Shown: piece after piece, positions 36,441 to 45,839 of the stretch
Numbering within the stretch: the stretch's first letter is position 1
Layout of the letters: every line of letters begins with the position of its first letter
Assembly (NCBI RefSeq): GCF_000502875.1
Contig: NZ_AYWX01000013.1
Span: forward strand, 105,995-154,828
Length of the DNA stretch: 48,834 nucleotides
Reading direction: 5' to 3'
Source of the DNA: Mesorhizobium sp. L2C084A000
Lineage (GTDB): Bacteria > Pseudomonadota > Alphaproteobacteria > Rhizobiales > Rhizobiaceae
Notes under the pieces: generated by a model
The model's input: only the letters and a program-made list of their open reading frames with translations
Database searches by the model: none
What the model was told of the DNA's origin: nothing
Made by a program: the position numbers and the translations under genes

Positions 36441-37688
36441 ATGACGGACGTTTCCGCTGATCTGGTTTTTCGCCGCGGCAAGGAAGTTGGAAAGGCCGTC
36501 TACCAGAACCGCCCGCTGTCGAAGGCAGGCATTTCGGAGCGGCTGTTCGCCTTCCTGTTTTCCGGCCTCGTCTATCCGCAGATCTGGGAGGACCCCGATG
36601 TCGACATGGAGGCGATGCAGCTTGGCCAGGGCCACCGCGTCGTCACCATCGCCTCCGGCGGCTGCAACATTCTGGCCTACCTCACGCGCTCGCCGGCCCG
36701 GGTCGACGCCGTCGACCTCAACACCGCGCACATCGCGCTGAACCGCATGAAGCTGGAGGCGGTGCGCCGCCTGCCATCGCAGGGCGACCTGTTCCGCTTC
36801 TTCGGCGCCGCCGACACCAGCCACAATTCGAAAGCGTATGACCGTTTCATCGCGCCGCATCTCGATCCTGTCAGCCGTCACTACTGGGAGCGCCGCAACT
36901 GGCGCGGTATCAGGCGCATCACTGTGTTCGACCGCAATTTCTACCAGACCGGCCTGCTCGGCCTGTTCATCGCCATGGGCCATCGCACGGCAAAGTTCTT
37001 CGGCGTCGACCCCGCCGGCATCATGCAGGCCAGGAACATCGGCGAGCAGCGCCGCTTTTTCAACGAAGAGCTGGCGCCGGTCTTCGACAAACCACTGCTG
37101 AAATGGGCGACGTCGCGCAAGGCTTCGCTGTTCGGCCTCGGCATTCCGCCGGCGCAGTACGATTCGCTGATCACGTCGGGCGACGGCACCATGGCCAGCG
37201 TGCTGAAAGCCCGGCTGGAAAAACTCGCTTGCGATTTTCCGCTGGAGAACAATTACTTCGCCTGGCAGGCCTTTGCCCGGCGCTATCCGAACCCCGGCGA
37301 GGCCGCCCTGCCCGCCTATCTGGAAAAGCAGAATTACGACACCATCCGCGGCAATGTCGACCGCGTCGCCATCCACCATGCCAATCTGATCGAATTCCTC
37401 GCCGGCAAGGATGCAGGCTCCGTCGACCGCTTCATCCTGCTCGATGCGCAGGACTGGATGACCGACGACCAGCTCAACGCGCTGTGGGCGGAAATCACCC
37501 GTACGGCTTCGGCCGGCGCCCGCGTCATCTTCCGCACCGCCGCCGAACCCAGCCTGCTGCCGGGTCGCGTCTCCAACTCGCTGCTTGAGCAGTGGGATTA
37601 TCAGGACGAGGCTTCGCGCGAATTTTCGGCCCGCGACCGCTCGGCCATCTATGGCGGCTTCCACCTCTACCTAAAGCGCGCGGCATGA
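36441..37688 (+). CDS. btaA: SAM:diacylglycerol 3-amino-3-carboxypropyltransferase BtaA
   Basis: BtaA moves the aminocarboxypropyl group of SAM onto diacylglycerol, forming diacylglyceryl-homoserine, the first step to the betaine lipid DGTS. The 415-residue product has VYQNRPLSKAGISERLFAFL, YPQIWEDPDVDMEAMQL, the SAM-site TIASGGCNILAYL and VDLNTAHIALNRMKLEAV, typical of DUF3419/BtaA. The C-terminal half repeats a methyltransferase-like segment (FILLDAQDWMTDDQLNALW). ATG 36441 is used. In-frame ATGs at 36390 and 36423 would add 17 or 6 residues and cannot be excluded. It overlaps btaB by 4 bases. Phosphate limitation typically induces this pathway, but no Pho box was identified by eye. Confidence 0.92.
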   Translation: MTDVSADLVFRRGKEVGKAVYQNRPLSKAGISERLFAFLFSGLVYPQIWEDPDVDMEAMQLGQGHRVVTIASGGCNILAYLTRSPARVDAVDLNTAHIALNRMKLEAVRRLPSQGDLFRFFGAADTSHNSKAYDRFIAPHLDPVSRHYWERRNWRGIRRITVFDRNFYQTGLLGLFIAMGHRTAKFFGVDPAGIMQARNIGEQRRFFNEELAPVFDKPLLKWATSRKASLFGLGIPPAQYDSLITSGDGTMASVLKARLEKLACDFPLENNYFAWQAFARRYPNPGEAALPAYLEKQNYDTIRGNVDRVAIHHANLIEFLAGKDAGSVDRFILLDAQDWMTDDQLNALWAEITRTASAGARVIFRTAAEPSLLPGRVSNSLLEQWDYQDEASREFSARDRSAIYGGFHLYLKRAA

Positions 37689-38368
37689 GCACCAGCGAGC
37701 TGCCGGCCAGCCCCGAATTCAAGGCCAACCACGCCGAACTGATGGACGGCGTCTACCGCTGGCAGCGCCATATCTACGACCTGACCCGCAAATACTACCT
37801 GCTCGGCCGCGACCTAATGATCTCGGGGCTCGACGTGCCTGTCGGTGGTACCGTGCTGGAGCTCGGCTGCGGCACCGGCCGCAACATCATCCTGGCTGCC
37901 CGCCGCTATCCCGATGCCCGCTTCTACGGCCTCGATATCTCGGCCGAAATGCTGGAGACGGCCGGAAAGGCGATCGACCGTGAGGGCCTGTCCGGCCGCG
38001 TCGTGCTGGCAAGGGGCGATGCCACCGATTTCGATGCCCGTGCACTCTTCAGTGTCGAACGCTTCGACCGTGTCTTCGTGTCCTATTCGCTGTCGATGAT
38101 CCCCGGTTGGGAAAAAACTGTGTCGGCAGCGCTTGCCGCCCTGTCGCCGAACGGTTCGCTGCACATCATCGATTTCGGCCAGCAGGAAGGCCTGCCCGGC
38201 TGGTTCCGGACCTTGCTGCGCGGCTGGCTGAAAAAATTCCACGTCGCGCCGCGTGAATCGTTGCGCGAAGTGCTGGAATCGGAATCCCGGCGAACCAGCG
38301 CAAGCTTCCGTTTCCGCACGCTTTATCGCGGCTATGCCTGGCTGGCGGTTATCAAGATCACTTCCTGA
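37685..38368 (+). CDS. btaB: Diacylglyceryl-homoserine N-methyltransferase BtaB
   Basis: BtaB trimethylates diacylglyceryl-homoserine to DGTS using SAM. The 227-residue class I methyltransferase has MDGVYRWQRHIYDLTRKYYL at the N-terminus, a BtaB-specific segment. Motif I is VLELGCGTGRN at 57-67, then FYGLDISAEMLETA (motif II) and RFDRVFVSYSLSMIPGWEK. The ATGA overlap with btaA and the pairing make a two-gene betaine-lipid operon. Membranes rich in DGTS replace phospholipids when phosphate is scarce. Confidence 0.93.
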   Translation: MSTSELPASPEFKANHAELMDGVYRWQRHIYDLTRKYYLLGRDLMISGLDVPVGGTVLELGCGTGRNIILAARRYPDARFYGLDISAEMLETAGKAIDREGLSGRVVLARGDATDFDARALFSVERFDRVFVSYSLSMIPGWEKTVSAALAALSPNGSLHIIDFGQQEGLPGWFRTLLRGWLKKFHVAPRESLREVLESESRRTSASFRFRTLYRGYAWLAVIKITS

Positions 38369-38425
38369 ATATTGCCGTGGGAAAGGCACATAAAGGCGAA
38401 GCAGCCACGATCCGTTGGATCAACG

Positions 38426-38478
38426 TTGCCTTATGACCCCGAGAGCGGTACACTATCTCACATGCATGGAAGCATGTG
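38426..38478 (+). promoter_or_regulatory. higBA promoter and operator
   Basis: TTGCCT (38426-38431), 17-bp spacer and TACACT (38449-38454) form a good sigma-70 promoter. The inverted repeat CACATGC (38459-38465) / GCATGTG (38472-38478) lies directly downstream and overlaps the toxin GTG start, the expected place for a HigA operator. The remainder of the btaB-higB gap shows nothing else. Confidence 0.65.
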
Positions 38479-38775
38479 GTGATCATCGGCTTCAGGGATG
38501 AATGGCTGCGGGCCTTCTTCGTGGAAGACACCCATTCTCGCAACATTCCGTCCGATCTCGAAAGCCGTTTGTTCCGCAAGCTCCAGATGATTGACGACGC
38601 GATGATCGATCAGGATTTGCGTGTGCCGCCCAGCAATCATTTCGAGAAGCTGCGCGGCATTCTCGAAGGCTTCCATTCAATACGCGTCAACAAGCAATGG
38701 CGGCTGATCTTCCGCTGGGACGGCGGCCGCGGTTAGGCGTCGGACATCTATCTCGACGACCACAGCTATAGATGA
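38476..38775 (+). pseudogene. higB: HigB-family toxin with premature amber stop
   Basis: The frame opens with GTG 38476 (or GTG 38479) and encodes IIGFRDEWLRAFFVEDTHSR, LFRKLQMIDDAMIDQDLRVP and HSIRVNKQWRLIFRWDGGRG, a HigB/RelE mRNA interferase core. A TAG at 38734-38736 stops it. In the same frame the next codons read ASDIYLDDHSYR and a TGA at 38773, which fits the usual HigB end (as in EASDVEIVDYH-like tails). One base change (GAG to TAG) would explain it. The toxin lacks its last 13 residues. These include the His and Tyr near the C-terminus that normally matter in the family. Confidence 0.75.
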
Positions 38776-38784
38776 GGTGAGAAC

Positions 38785-39093
38785 ATGTTGATGACCGCAC
38801 GCAAGCCGGCAACGGTTGGCGAAATTCTCACGGAAGAATTCATGCAGCCGCTTGGCCTGACGCAGGCGGCTTTGGCCGAGGCGATGGGGGTCCAGCGCAA
38901 GCATGTGAACGAATTGTGCAACGACCGCCGCAACGTGACGGCGGCGACCGCGCTTATTCTGGCGCGGGTGTTCGGCAACAGCCCGGACTTCTGGTTGAAC
39001 GTCCAGCGCCGCAGCGATCTTTGGCAGGTCATGAACTCGCCCGACGAGCGGGCGCGAGTTGACCGCGCCAAGCCATTGGCGACAGCTGCATAG
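38785..39093 (+). CDS. higA: HigA-type helix-turn-helix antitoxin
   Basis: This 102-residue XRE-family antitoxin shows VGEILTEEFMQPLGLTQAAL, with the helix-turn-helix LTQAALAEAMGVQRKHVNEL followed by RRNVTAATALILARVFGNSP. FWLNVQRRSDLW is the VapI/HigA-type tail. It follows the toxin in the reverse (toxin-first) order typical of higBA. A GAGGTGAG ribosome site precedes ATG 38785, and a second in-frame ATG lies at 38791. The gene is intact although the toxin is truncated. It ends 18 bp from the convergent hydrolase gene. Confidence 0.9.
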   Translation: MLMTARKPATVGEILTEEFMQPLGLTQAALAEAMGVQRKHVNELCNDRRNVTAATALILARVFGNSPDFWLNVQRRSDLWQVMNSPDERARVDRAKPLATAA

Positions 39094-39111
39094 CAAAGAG
39101 TTTGCGCCGCG

Positions 39112-40491
39112 CTAATGCAGCGCCTTGATCAGCGCCCCCACCATCGTCTGCGGCCGGTAGCCGAACTTGGCAGGCGTCAGCCCTAGCCGCACCACCACCA
39201 ACTGCTCCGAAGGGATGATGGCGACCGTCTGCCCGTCATGGCCTTCCATCCAATACGTGTCCTTGGGCAGGCCTGCCGCGACGCCGGCGCCGGGGTTTTC
39301 CTCATCGCCCGGGGCCTCGATCCACAACTGACCCTTGCCGTAGACCTTCGAGGCGGATGCCGGCTCGCGCATCCAGTCGACGAAACCGGTTGGCAGGATC
39401 TGGTTGCCGTTCCACACCCCGCCCTGCAGCAGGAACTGGCCGAAGCGCGCCCAGTCATGCGCGGTCGCGTAAAGATAGGACGAGCCGACGAAGGTGCCCT
39501 GCTCGCCCGTCTCGAGCACCGCGCTATGCATGCCAAGCGGCTCGAACAGGGCGGTGCGCGGCCATGTCAGCGCCTTGGCCTTGTCGCCGACCGCGTCCTG
39601 CCAGAGCCGCGACAGCATCACCGCCGTGCCGCTCGAATAGGAAAACTGTTTGCCGACCTCTGCAGCCAGCGGCTTGGATTCGGCAAAGCCCGCCATGTCC
39701 GGCTCGAGATAGAGCATGCGCGTGACGTCGGCGACGTCGCCATAATCCTCGTTGAACTCCAACCCGCTCGACATCGCCATCATCTCGGCAAGGCTGATGG
39801 CGGTGCGGCCGTCCGCCTTCCACGTCGCAAACAGGTTTTTGTCGTCGAAAGCCATCTTGCCGTCCTTGACCAACGTACCGATGATGGCGGCATTCACCGT
39901 CTTGGTCATCGACCAGCCGAGCAGCGGCGTTCTGGCGGAAAAACCATCGCCATAGCGCTCGGCGACGACACGGCCATTCTTGACCACCACCACCGCCCGC
40001 ATGCCGGTGCCGTTCAGCGCCGCATCGTCCAGCAGTTTGGCAATCACCGGATCCTGCGATGCCTCAACCCGCTCGCCTTCCGGCCACAGGTCGCCCATGG
40101 TGGCTGCCGACGGCTCCGCTTGGATCGCGGTCCGCCGCGCCTTGCCGACATCGCCGTCCGGAACCGAAGCGCAGCCCAACCCGTCGCGGGCGACGGCGAC
40201 GCTCTTGCCGAGGAACCCGAACAGACCGGCAGACACCGTTCCCCTGTTCTTGTCCACCGAAACACGCATTAGCCGCAGCAGGGGATGCCCGGGCGCCTGC
40301 ACGTCGACGGCCAGCACCTCATTGGGATCGCGGCCGGCAATGAAGACGTTCGAACAGACGATCTTGGCCGAGTAACCCGAGCCGACGCGGATCAATTCGG
40401 GCGGCGCGATGTATAGCCACGCAAACAGCGCGGCGACCGCCAGCACGATCAGACCAAGCAGCCATCTGACGATCTTGACGACGATCCGCAT
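39112..40491 (-). CDS. Membrane-anchored serine hydrolase, class C beta-lactamase-like
   Basis: This 459-residue protein has an N-terminal membrane anchor (about residues 8-28). The catalytic SxxK is SMTK at 194-197 (S194), the second motif is YSS at 285-287 (YxN-like) and a late GHDGQ fits the HxG/KTG position. TPLLGWSMTKTVNAAIIGTL and VVVVKNGRVVAERYGDGFSA are typical of beta-lactamase-related hydrolases (COG1680). Substrate is unknown: it may be a DD-peptidase, an esterase or an amide hydrolase. True beta-lactamase activity is not implied. It faces higA convergently. The 228-bp gap to the lysozyme gene (40492-40719) shows no recognisable feature. Confidence 0.85.
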   Translation of the reverse strand: MRIVVKIVRWLLGLIVLAVAALFAWLYIAPPELIRVGSGYSAKIVCSNVFIAGRDPNEVLAVDVQAPGHPLLRLMRVSVDKNRGTVSAGLFGFLGKSVAVARDGLGCASVPDGDVGKARRTAIQAEPSAATMGDLWPEGERVEASQDPVIAKLLDDAALNGTGMRAVVVVKNGRVVAERYGDGFSARTPLLGWSMTKTVNAAIIGTLVKDGKMAFDDKNLFATWKADGRTAISLAEMMAMSSGLEFNEDYGDVADVTRMLYLEPDMAGFAESKPLAAEVGKQFSYSSGTAVMLSRLWQDAVGDKAKALTWPRTALFEPLGMHSAVLETGEQGTFVGSSYLYATAHDWARFGQFLLQGGVWNGNQILPTGFVDWMREPASASKVYGKGQLWIEAPGDEENPGAGVAAGLPKDTYWMEGHDGQTVAIIPSEQLVVVRLGLTPAKFGYRPQTMVGALIKALH

Positions 40492-40719
40492 TTATTTCCT
40501 CCGGGCCCTGCGCGAGCCCTTATGTCATCGATTTGCCGCCATTGCTTCCGCAAATCACAATGCTTGTCGAGCGCCATCAACGGATTATCAACCATGATCG
40601 GCGATCACAGGATATGCTGAGCGATGCTGTGGGGCGATCGCTCGGAGGGGGCCCAATCACAAGCCGGCCATCAGGTATAGACCCATCAGCGACCGGCTGA
40701 ATCCGGCTCGGGAATTGCG

Positions 40720-41520
40720 ATGCGCCGTCTTGCGGGCCTCATTATGCTAGCGCTGCTTGGCGCGTGCTCGACAGTAGACGATCTCTCGCCACTGTCGCCG
40801 TCGGCGTCGAGCAGCCCGACGGTCACTGTCCGGGCGCCGCGCTTTGCCGATTCCAAGCCGCATGAATGGGAGAGCGGCGCGCCGTGGAACTATGCCGTCC
40901 ACGGCACCGATGTTTCCAAATACCAGACCTCGGTCGACTGGCCGGCGGCCAAGGCCAGCGGCATCTCCTTCGCCTTCATCAAGGCGACCGAGGGCGGCGA
41001 TCGCTTCGATGAATACTTCAACGAGCATTGGACCCGGACCAAAGCTGCGGGCGTTCCCCGCGCCGCCTATCACTTCTACTATTTCTGCACCCCGGCTGCC
41101 GTGCAGGCGCGCTGGTTCATCCGCAACGTCCCCGTCGATCGCTCGGCGATGCCGCCGGTCCTCGACATGGAATGGAACCCACAATCGCCGACCTGCAGGC
41201 TGCGTCCCGACGCCGCCACGGTGCGCGCGGAGATGACCACCTTCCTCGAGATCGTCGAACGCCACTACGGCAAGAAGCCGATCATCTACACCTCGGTCGA
41301 CTTCTTCGACGACAACGGCCTGGCGGGGTTTCGCGGCTATCCGTACTGGCTGCGTTCTGTCGCCGGCCATCCACGTGAGAAATACGGCAGCCACCCCTTC
41401 ACATTCTGGCAGTACACAGGAACCGGGATCATTCCGGGCATGACCGGCAAGGCCGACATCAACGTCTTCAACGGCAGTGAAGCCACCTGGAACAAGTGGC
41501 TGCGGCAGAACACCCGTTGA
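40720..41520 (+). CDS. GH25 family lysozyme, lipoprotein
   Basis: This 266-residue glycosyl hydrolase family 25 protein has a lipoprotein signal (MRRLAGLIMLALLGAC, C16). VHGTDVSKYQTSVDWPAAK contains the first catalytic-region Asp, and PPVLDMEWNPQSPTC holds the DxE pair that is hallmark of GH25. IIYTSVDFFDDNGLAGF and FWQYTGTGIIPGMTGKADIN close the barrel. The family cleaves beta-1,4 bonds between MurNAc and GlcNAc. Its C-terminus INVFNGSEATW contains the FNGS tetrapeptide that recurs in the tandem repeats beyond its TGA stop in the same frame. Confidence 0.92.
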   Translation: MRRLAGLIMLALLGACSTVDDLSPLSPSASSSPTVTVRAPRFADSKPHEWESGAPWNYAVHGTDVSKYQTSVDWPAAKASGISFAFIKATEGGDRFDEYFNEHWTRTKAAGVPRAAYHFYYFCTPAAVQARWFIRNVPVDRSAMPPVLDMEWNPQSPTCRLRPDAATVRAEMTTFLEIVERHYGKKPIIYTSVDFFDDNGLAGFRGYPYWLRSVAGHPREKYGSHPFTFWQYTGTGIIPGMTGKADINVFNGSEATWNKWLRQNTR

Positions 41521-41521
41521 C

Positions 41522-41652
41522 ACCGGTTCAACGGCAGCACCGCCATGGATCAAATCACTCCAGCAGAGCTTCCGTTGAACCGGTTCAACGGCAGCACCGC
41601 CATGGATCAAATCACTCCAGCAGAGCTTCCGTTGAACCGGTGCAACGGCAGC
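41522..41652. repeat. 57-bp tandem repeat after the GH25 lysozyme gene
   Basis: Two identical 57-bp units (41522-41578 and 41579-41635) are followed by a partial third copy (ACCGGTGCAACGGCAGC, 41636-41652). The junction of copies makes the 20-bp perfect palindrome CCGTTGAACCGGTTCAACGG (41572-41591). The unit is 19 codons long and in frame with the lysozyme stop. The rest of the 355-bp gap to mltB (41653-41875) carries degenerate echoes of the lysozyme 3' end (GGCTGCGGCA...CGTTGACAC) and no gene. Confidence 0.85.
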
Positions 41653-41875
41653 GAGTCCGTCCGAGATAAGAAGCTCCGCAGAACACCGTTGCCGCCAGTG
41701 CAACGGCACAGAAGCCGGCGGAATAAGGGGCTGCGGCACAAGAACCGTTGACACAGGGCCTGCCGCCTGCTTTTCGACACAGCCAGCGGTGAAAAGTGCA
41801 ACCGCCGGCAATTCAGGGCGTTGGGCCTCCGGGGGAGCACAACAACTGCCCGCTATTCGTTTCGAGAGGAAGCTG

Positions 41876-43115
<1,240 letters not shown>

Positions 43116-43140
43116 AATTACTCCGAAGCAGTGCCTGCCA

Positions 43141-43203
43141 CCCTATTCCCTATTCCCTATTCCCTATTCCCTATTCCCTATTCCCTATTCCCTATTCCCT
43201 ATT
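43141..43203. repeat. Heptanucleotide microsatellite (CCCTATT)9 at the decarboxylase stop
   Basis: Nine exact copies of CCCTATT end 2 bp before the decarboxylase stop (43206-43208, minus strand). On the minus strand this reads AATAGGG repeated immediately after the stop codon. It is separated from the GTAGGCA array by a 27-bp spacer. Confidence 0.95.
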
Positions 43204-43205
43204 CG

Positions 43206-44426
43206 CTAATCCGCCATTGTCTCCAAACTGGCAAACCCCTGCGGCGCGTCGCCCTCGTCGAACGGCGTCGTCACCTCGACGAAGGTGTCGGGGTAAAAGC
43301 CGTTGAAGCGGGTCCGCAGCGAGAGCGAATAGGCGCCGATATGGCCGATCTCGATCCAGTCGCCGGTATCGACCGTTTCCGGCAGCCAGAACGGCCGCGA
43401 CAGGATGTCGACGGAATCGCAGGTCGCCCCGCAGACCTTGAACGGCACGATGTTCTTCTCCTCGCCATTGCGCGAGCGGATCGCCGGATCAGGAATGAAG
43501 CGGGCCGGCAGCGTGATCTTTCCGGTCCATGAATCCGACAGCGACGCCCAGATGCCGTCATTGATGTAGAGCCGCTTGCCCTTGCGCAGCAGCACCCGCA
43601 CGATCAGCGACAGGCAGCGCGCCACGATCACGCGGCCCGGCTCGGCCACCAGCGGCATCTGGTCGAACTGATACTCTTTCAGATCGCCCGAAAGCCGCGA
43701 CATGATCTGGCCGAGCGACGGCATCTCGATCTGCTTGCGGTTGGGGTCATGGCCGTATTCGGCGGGGAAACCGCCGCCGACGTCGAGCCCGGCAATATCG
43801 AAGGTCAGCCGGTTGCGCACCCAATCGGCGGAGGCCAGCGCCCGTTCATAGGTGTCGGGATCCTCGATCTGACTGCCGACATGGAAACACAGGCCAACCT
43901 TGTAGCCGGTACGGTTCAGCCGCTCGGCAAGTTCGACGGCGTAGGCCGGCCCGGCGCCGAACTTCTTCGACAGCTCGTAAGCGGCATGGCCCTTGGTCTG
44001 CACCCGCACGAACACGCTGATCGCGCCCGGATCGATGTCGAGCGCCCGCACCACTCGCGTCAGCTTGGTGATCTCGTCCTCGTGATCCAGCGAAATCACG
44101 CGGATGGCGTATTTCTCCAGCGCCAGCTTGATGTCCGACTGCGCCTTGACCGGATGCATGTAGAGCATCTCGGCATCGGGAGAGACGGCACGCACGGCAG
44201 CGAACTCGCCCGGCGAAGCGACGTCGAAAGCCTTGACGCCGGCTTCGACCAGCGTCTTCAGCACGATCTGCTCGCCATTGGTCTTGACCGCATAGGCGGT
44301 CTTGCCCGGGAACATGCCCATGAATTGCCTGGCATCCGCCATCAGCACCTGCGGGCGGAAGCAATAGACGGGATCGTCCGGGCGAAGCGCCAGTGCCGCC
44401 TCGCGGGCATTCTCGAATCGCTGCAT
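43206..44426 (-). CDS. Ornithine/lysine decarboxylase (fold-type III PLP enzyme)
   Basis: This 406-residue enzyme makes putrescine and/or cadaverine by decarboxylation. The cofactor lysine is K48 in TAYAVKTNGE. FHVGSQIEDPDTYERAL holds the HVGSQ motif, GLDVGGGFPAEY is the phosphate-binding glycine loop, AEPGRVIVA follows, and VCGATCDSVD (C336) is the C-terminal catalytic loop of eukaryotic-type ornithine decarboxylases. Substrate range (ornithine alone or with lysine) cannot be read from sequence. It is convergent to mltB across the microsatellites. Confidence 0.92.
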   Translation of the reverse strand: MQRFENAREAALALRPDDPVYCFRPQVLMADARQFMGMFPGKTAYAVKTNGEQIVLKTLVEAGVKAFDVASPGEFAAVRAVSPDAEMLYMHPVKAQSDIKLALEKYAIRVISLDHEDEITKLTRVVRALDIDPGAISVFVRVQTKGHAAYELSKKFGAGPAYAVELAERLNRTGYKVGLCFHVGSQIEDPDTYERALASADWVRNRLTFDIAGLDVGGGFPAEYGHDPNRKQIEMPSLGQIMSRLSGDLKEYQFDQMPLVAEPGRVIVARCLSLIVRVLLRKGKRLYINDGIWASLSDSWTGKITLPARFIPDPAIRSRNGEEKNIVPFKVCGATCDSVDILSRPFWLPETVDTGDWIEIGHIGAYSLSLRTRFNGFYPDTFVEVTTPFDEGDAPQGFASLETMAD

Positions 44427-44625
44427 CGACGAATCCTTGATCTAGCCTGCGCACAATTAATCCAAGCTAGCGGCTAATGAAAACAATTCTGTGTCTCGTA
44501 CGGCTGACGCTGGGGCGCTAGGTCTTGGCGGCAGGCGTTTGCCTCAATCACGTTTCGGGTGGCCCTTGTCTCCGAACCGGATATGGCTTCTGCCTGACTG
44601 GCATACGTCTGGGAGGGCGACTCAC

Positions 44626-45543
44626 ATGGCAATGGCCGCGACATCCGCACCACGCGGGCCGATGGTGCTCAAGGATTGGGGGCAACTCCTGTTGCTCGGC
44701 GCGATCTGGGGCGGCTCGTTCTTCTTCGCGCGCATCGCGGTGGCGGAACTTCCCCCGCTGGTGCTGGTGCTGTTTCGCGTCGCCGTTGCCGCGATTGCGC
44801 TGCAGATCTATCTCGGTCTGCGTGGCCCGTCCTTTCGCCTCGCGCTTCCGCATGCCGGCCTGTTCTTCCTGCTGGCGCTCACCAACAATGTCGTGCCCTT
44901 CTCGCTGATCTTCGCCGGCCAGACGGAGCTCGGAGCCGGCATCGCCTCGGTGCTCAACGCGACAACGCCGTTCTGGACGTTGATCCTCGCCAACGCGCTG
45001 ACATCGGACGAAAAGCTGTCCTGGAACAAGCTCGCCGGCATTGCGCTCGGCATCGCCGGCACGGCTGTCATGATCGGCCCCGGCCTGCTTGCCGGGCTCG
45101 GCGGCCCGGTCTGGGCCAAATTCGCGCTGATCGGGGCTTCGCTGTCCTATGCCGTCGCGCTGATGGTTGCCCGCCGCTTCAGGGGCGTGCCCTCGCCGAT
45201 CATCGCCACCGGACAGTTGACGGCATCGACCATCATCATGATCCCGATCGTGCTCTTTACCCACGGTCCATCCGGATTGTTTTCGGCCTCGCCGCCGGTC
45301 TGGGCGGCGGTGCTGGCGCTGGCGCTTCTGTCCACCGCCTTCGCCTACATCCTCTATTTCAACCTCGTCGCTTCGGCCGGCGCGACCAACGCCTCCCTGG
45401 TCACGCTTGTCGTGCCGGCCAGCGCCATGCTGCTCGGCTTCCTGTTCCTTGGCGAGCGGCTGGAGCTGTTCGAAATCGGCGGCGTGGTGCTGATCGCGCT
45501 CGGCCTCGTCACCATTGACGGGCGGTTGTTCGGCCGACGTTAG
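44626..45543 (+). CDS. EamA-domain (DMT superfamily) transporter
   Basis: This 305-residue integral membrane protein has about ten hydrophobic segments in two EamA repeats. WGQLLLLGAIWGGSFFFARI is the first helix pair motif, TPFWTLILANALTSDEKL is the conserved mid-repeat segment, and GFLFLGERLELFEIGGVVLI closes the second repeat. The family moves metabolites such as amino acids or nucleotides. The actual substrate is unknown. ATG 44626 follows a GGGAGGG ribosome site. An upstream in-frame ATG at 44491 adds only low-complexity residues. The gap 44427-44625 shows no feature. The stop overlaps a hairpin (45540-45582). Confidence 0.88.
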   Translation: MAMAATSAPRGPMVLKDWGQLLLLGAIWGGSFFFARIAVAELPPLVLVLFRVAVAAIALQIYLGLRGPSFRLALPHAGLFFLLALTNNVVPFSLIFAGQTELGAGIASVLNATTPFWTLILANALTSDEKLSWNKLAGIALGIAGTAVMIGPGLLAGLGGPVWAKFALIGASLSYAVALMVARRFRGVPSPIIATGQLTASTIIMIPIVLFTHGPSGLFSASPPVWAAVLALALLSTAFAYILYFNLVASAGATNASLVTLVVPASAMLLGFLFLGERLELFEIGGVVLIALGLVTIDGRLFGRR

Positions 45544-45654
45544 AGCGCCGCGCGTTCACTGGACGCGCAAAGGATGCTCTAACCACCCAATTGCCCCGCA
45601 TCGCGAAAGTCGAATCGACTTTCGCAGCGGTAGCGCTGCCATGACACGGCAGCG
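45540..45654. repeat. Three consecutive hairpins after the EamA gene
   Basis: First, TTAGAGC (45540-45546) / GCTCTAA (45576-45582) with an inner GCGCGT/ACGCGC stem (45550-45555, 45563-45568). Second, GCGAAAGTCG (45603-45612) / CGACTTTCGC (45616-45625) with an AAT loop. Third, CGCTGCC (45634-45640) / GGCAGCG (45648-45654). All stems are perfect. The first resembles a rhizobial dispersed intergenic repeat that overlaps gene ends, recalled from general knowledge. The second and third could be separate repeats or structured RNA. Confidence 0.7.
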
Positions 45655-45778
45655 ACACGAGTCGGCCACATTTTATTCACAGGCCTGAAGCCGGTTTTTG
45701 CTTAGGAGTTTCAAAGCCTAACGGCAAAAGACATGTCGCGGATTTCACAATCACGTCGCAATGCAGCACATTTTCCGC

Positions 45779-45806
45779 TTGCCTGTGGCACAAATGAACC
45801 TAGACT
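45779..45806 (+). promoter_or_regulatory. Putative promoter of the 28-residue peptide gene
   Basis: TTGCCT (45779-45784), 16-bp spacer, TAGACT (45801-45806). The rhizobial -35 consensus begins CTTGAC and this site reads CTTGCC. A start near 45813 would give an RNA with about 27 bases before the ATG. The rest of 45655-45778 shows nothing definite. Confidence 0.5.
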
Positions 45807-45839
45807 CCGTGACATAGCTCTTTAAGAGGAGGCTATGTC

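Noticed and set aside
39112..40491. Beta-lactamase resistance gene
   Set aside because: Only SxxK and generic COG1680 features are visible, with a membrane anchor. True class C lactamase motifs are not convincing.
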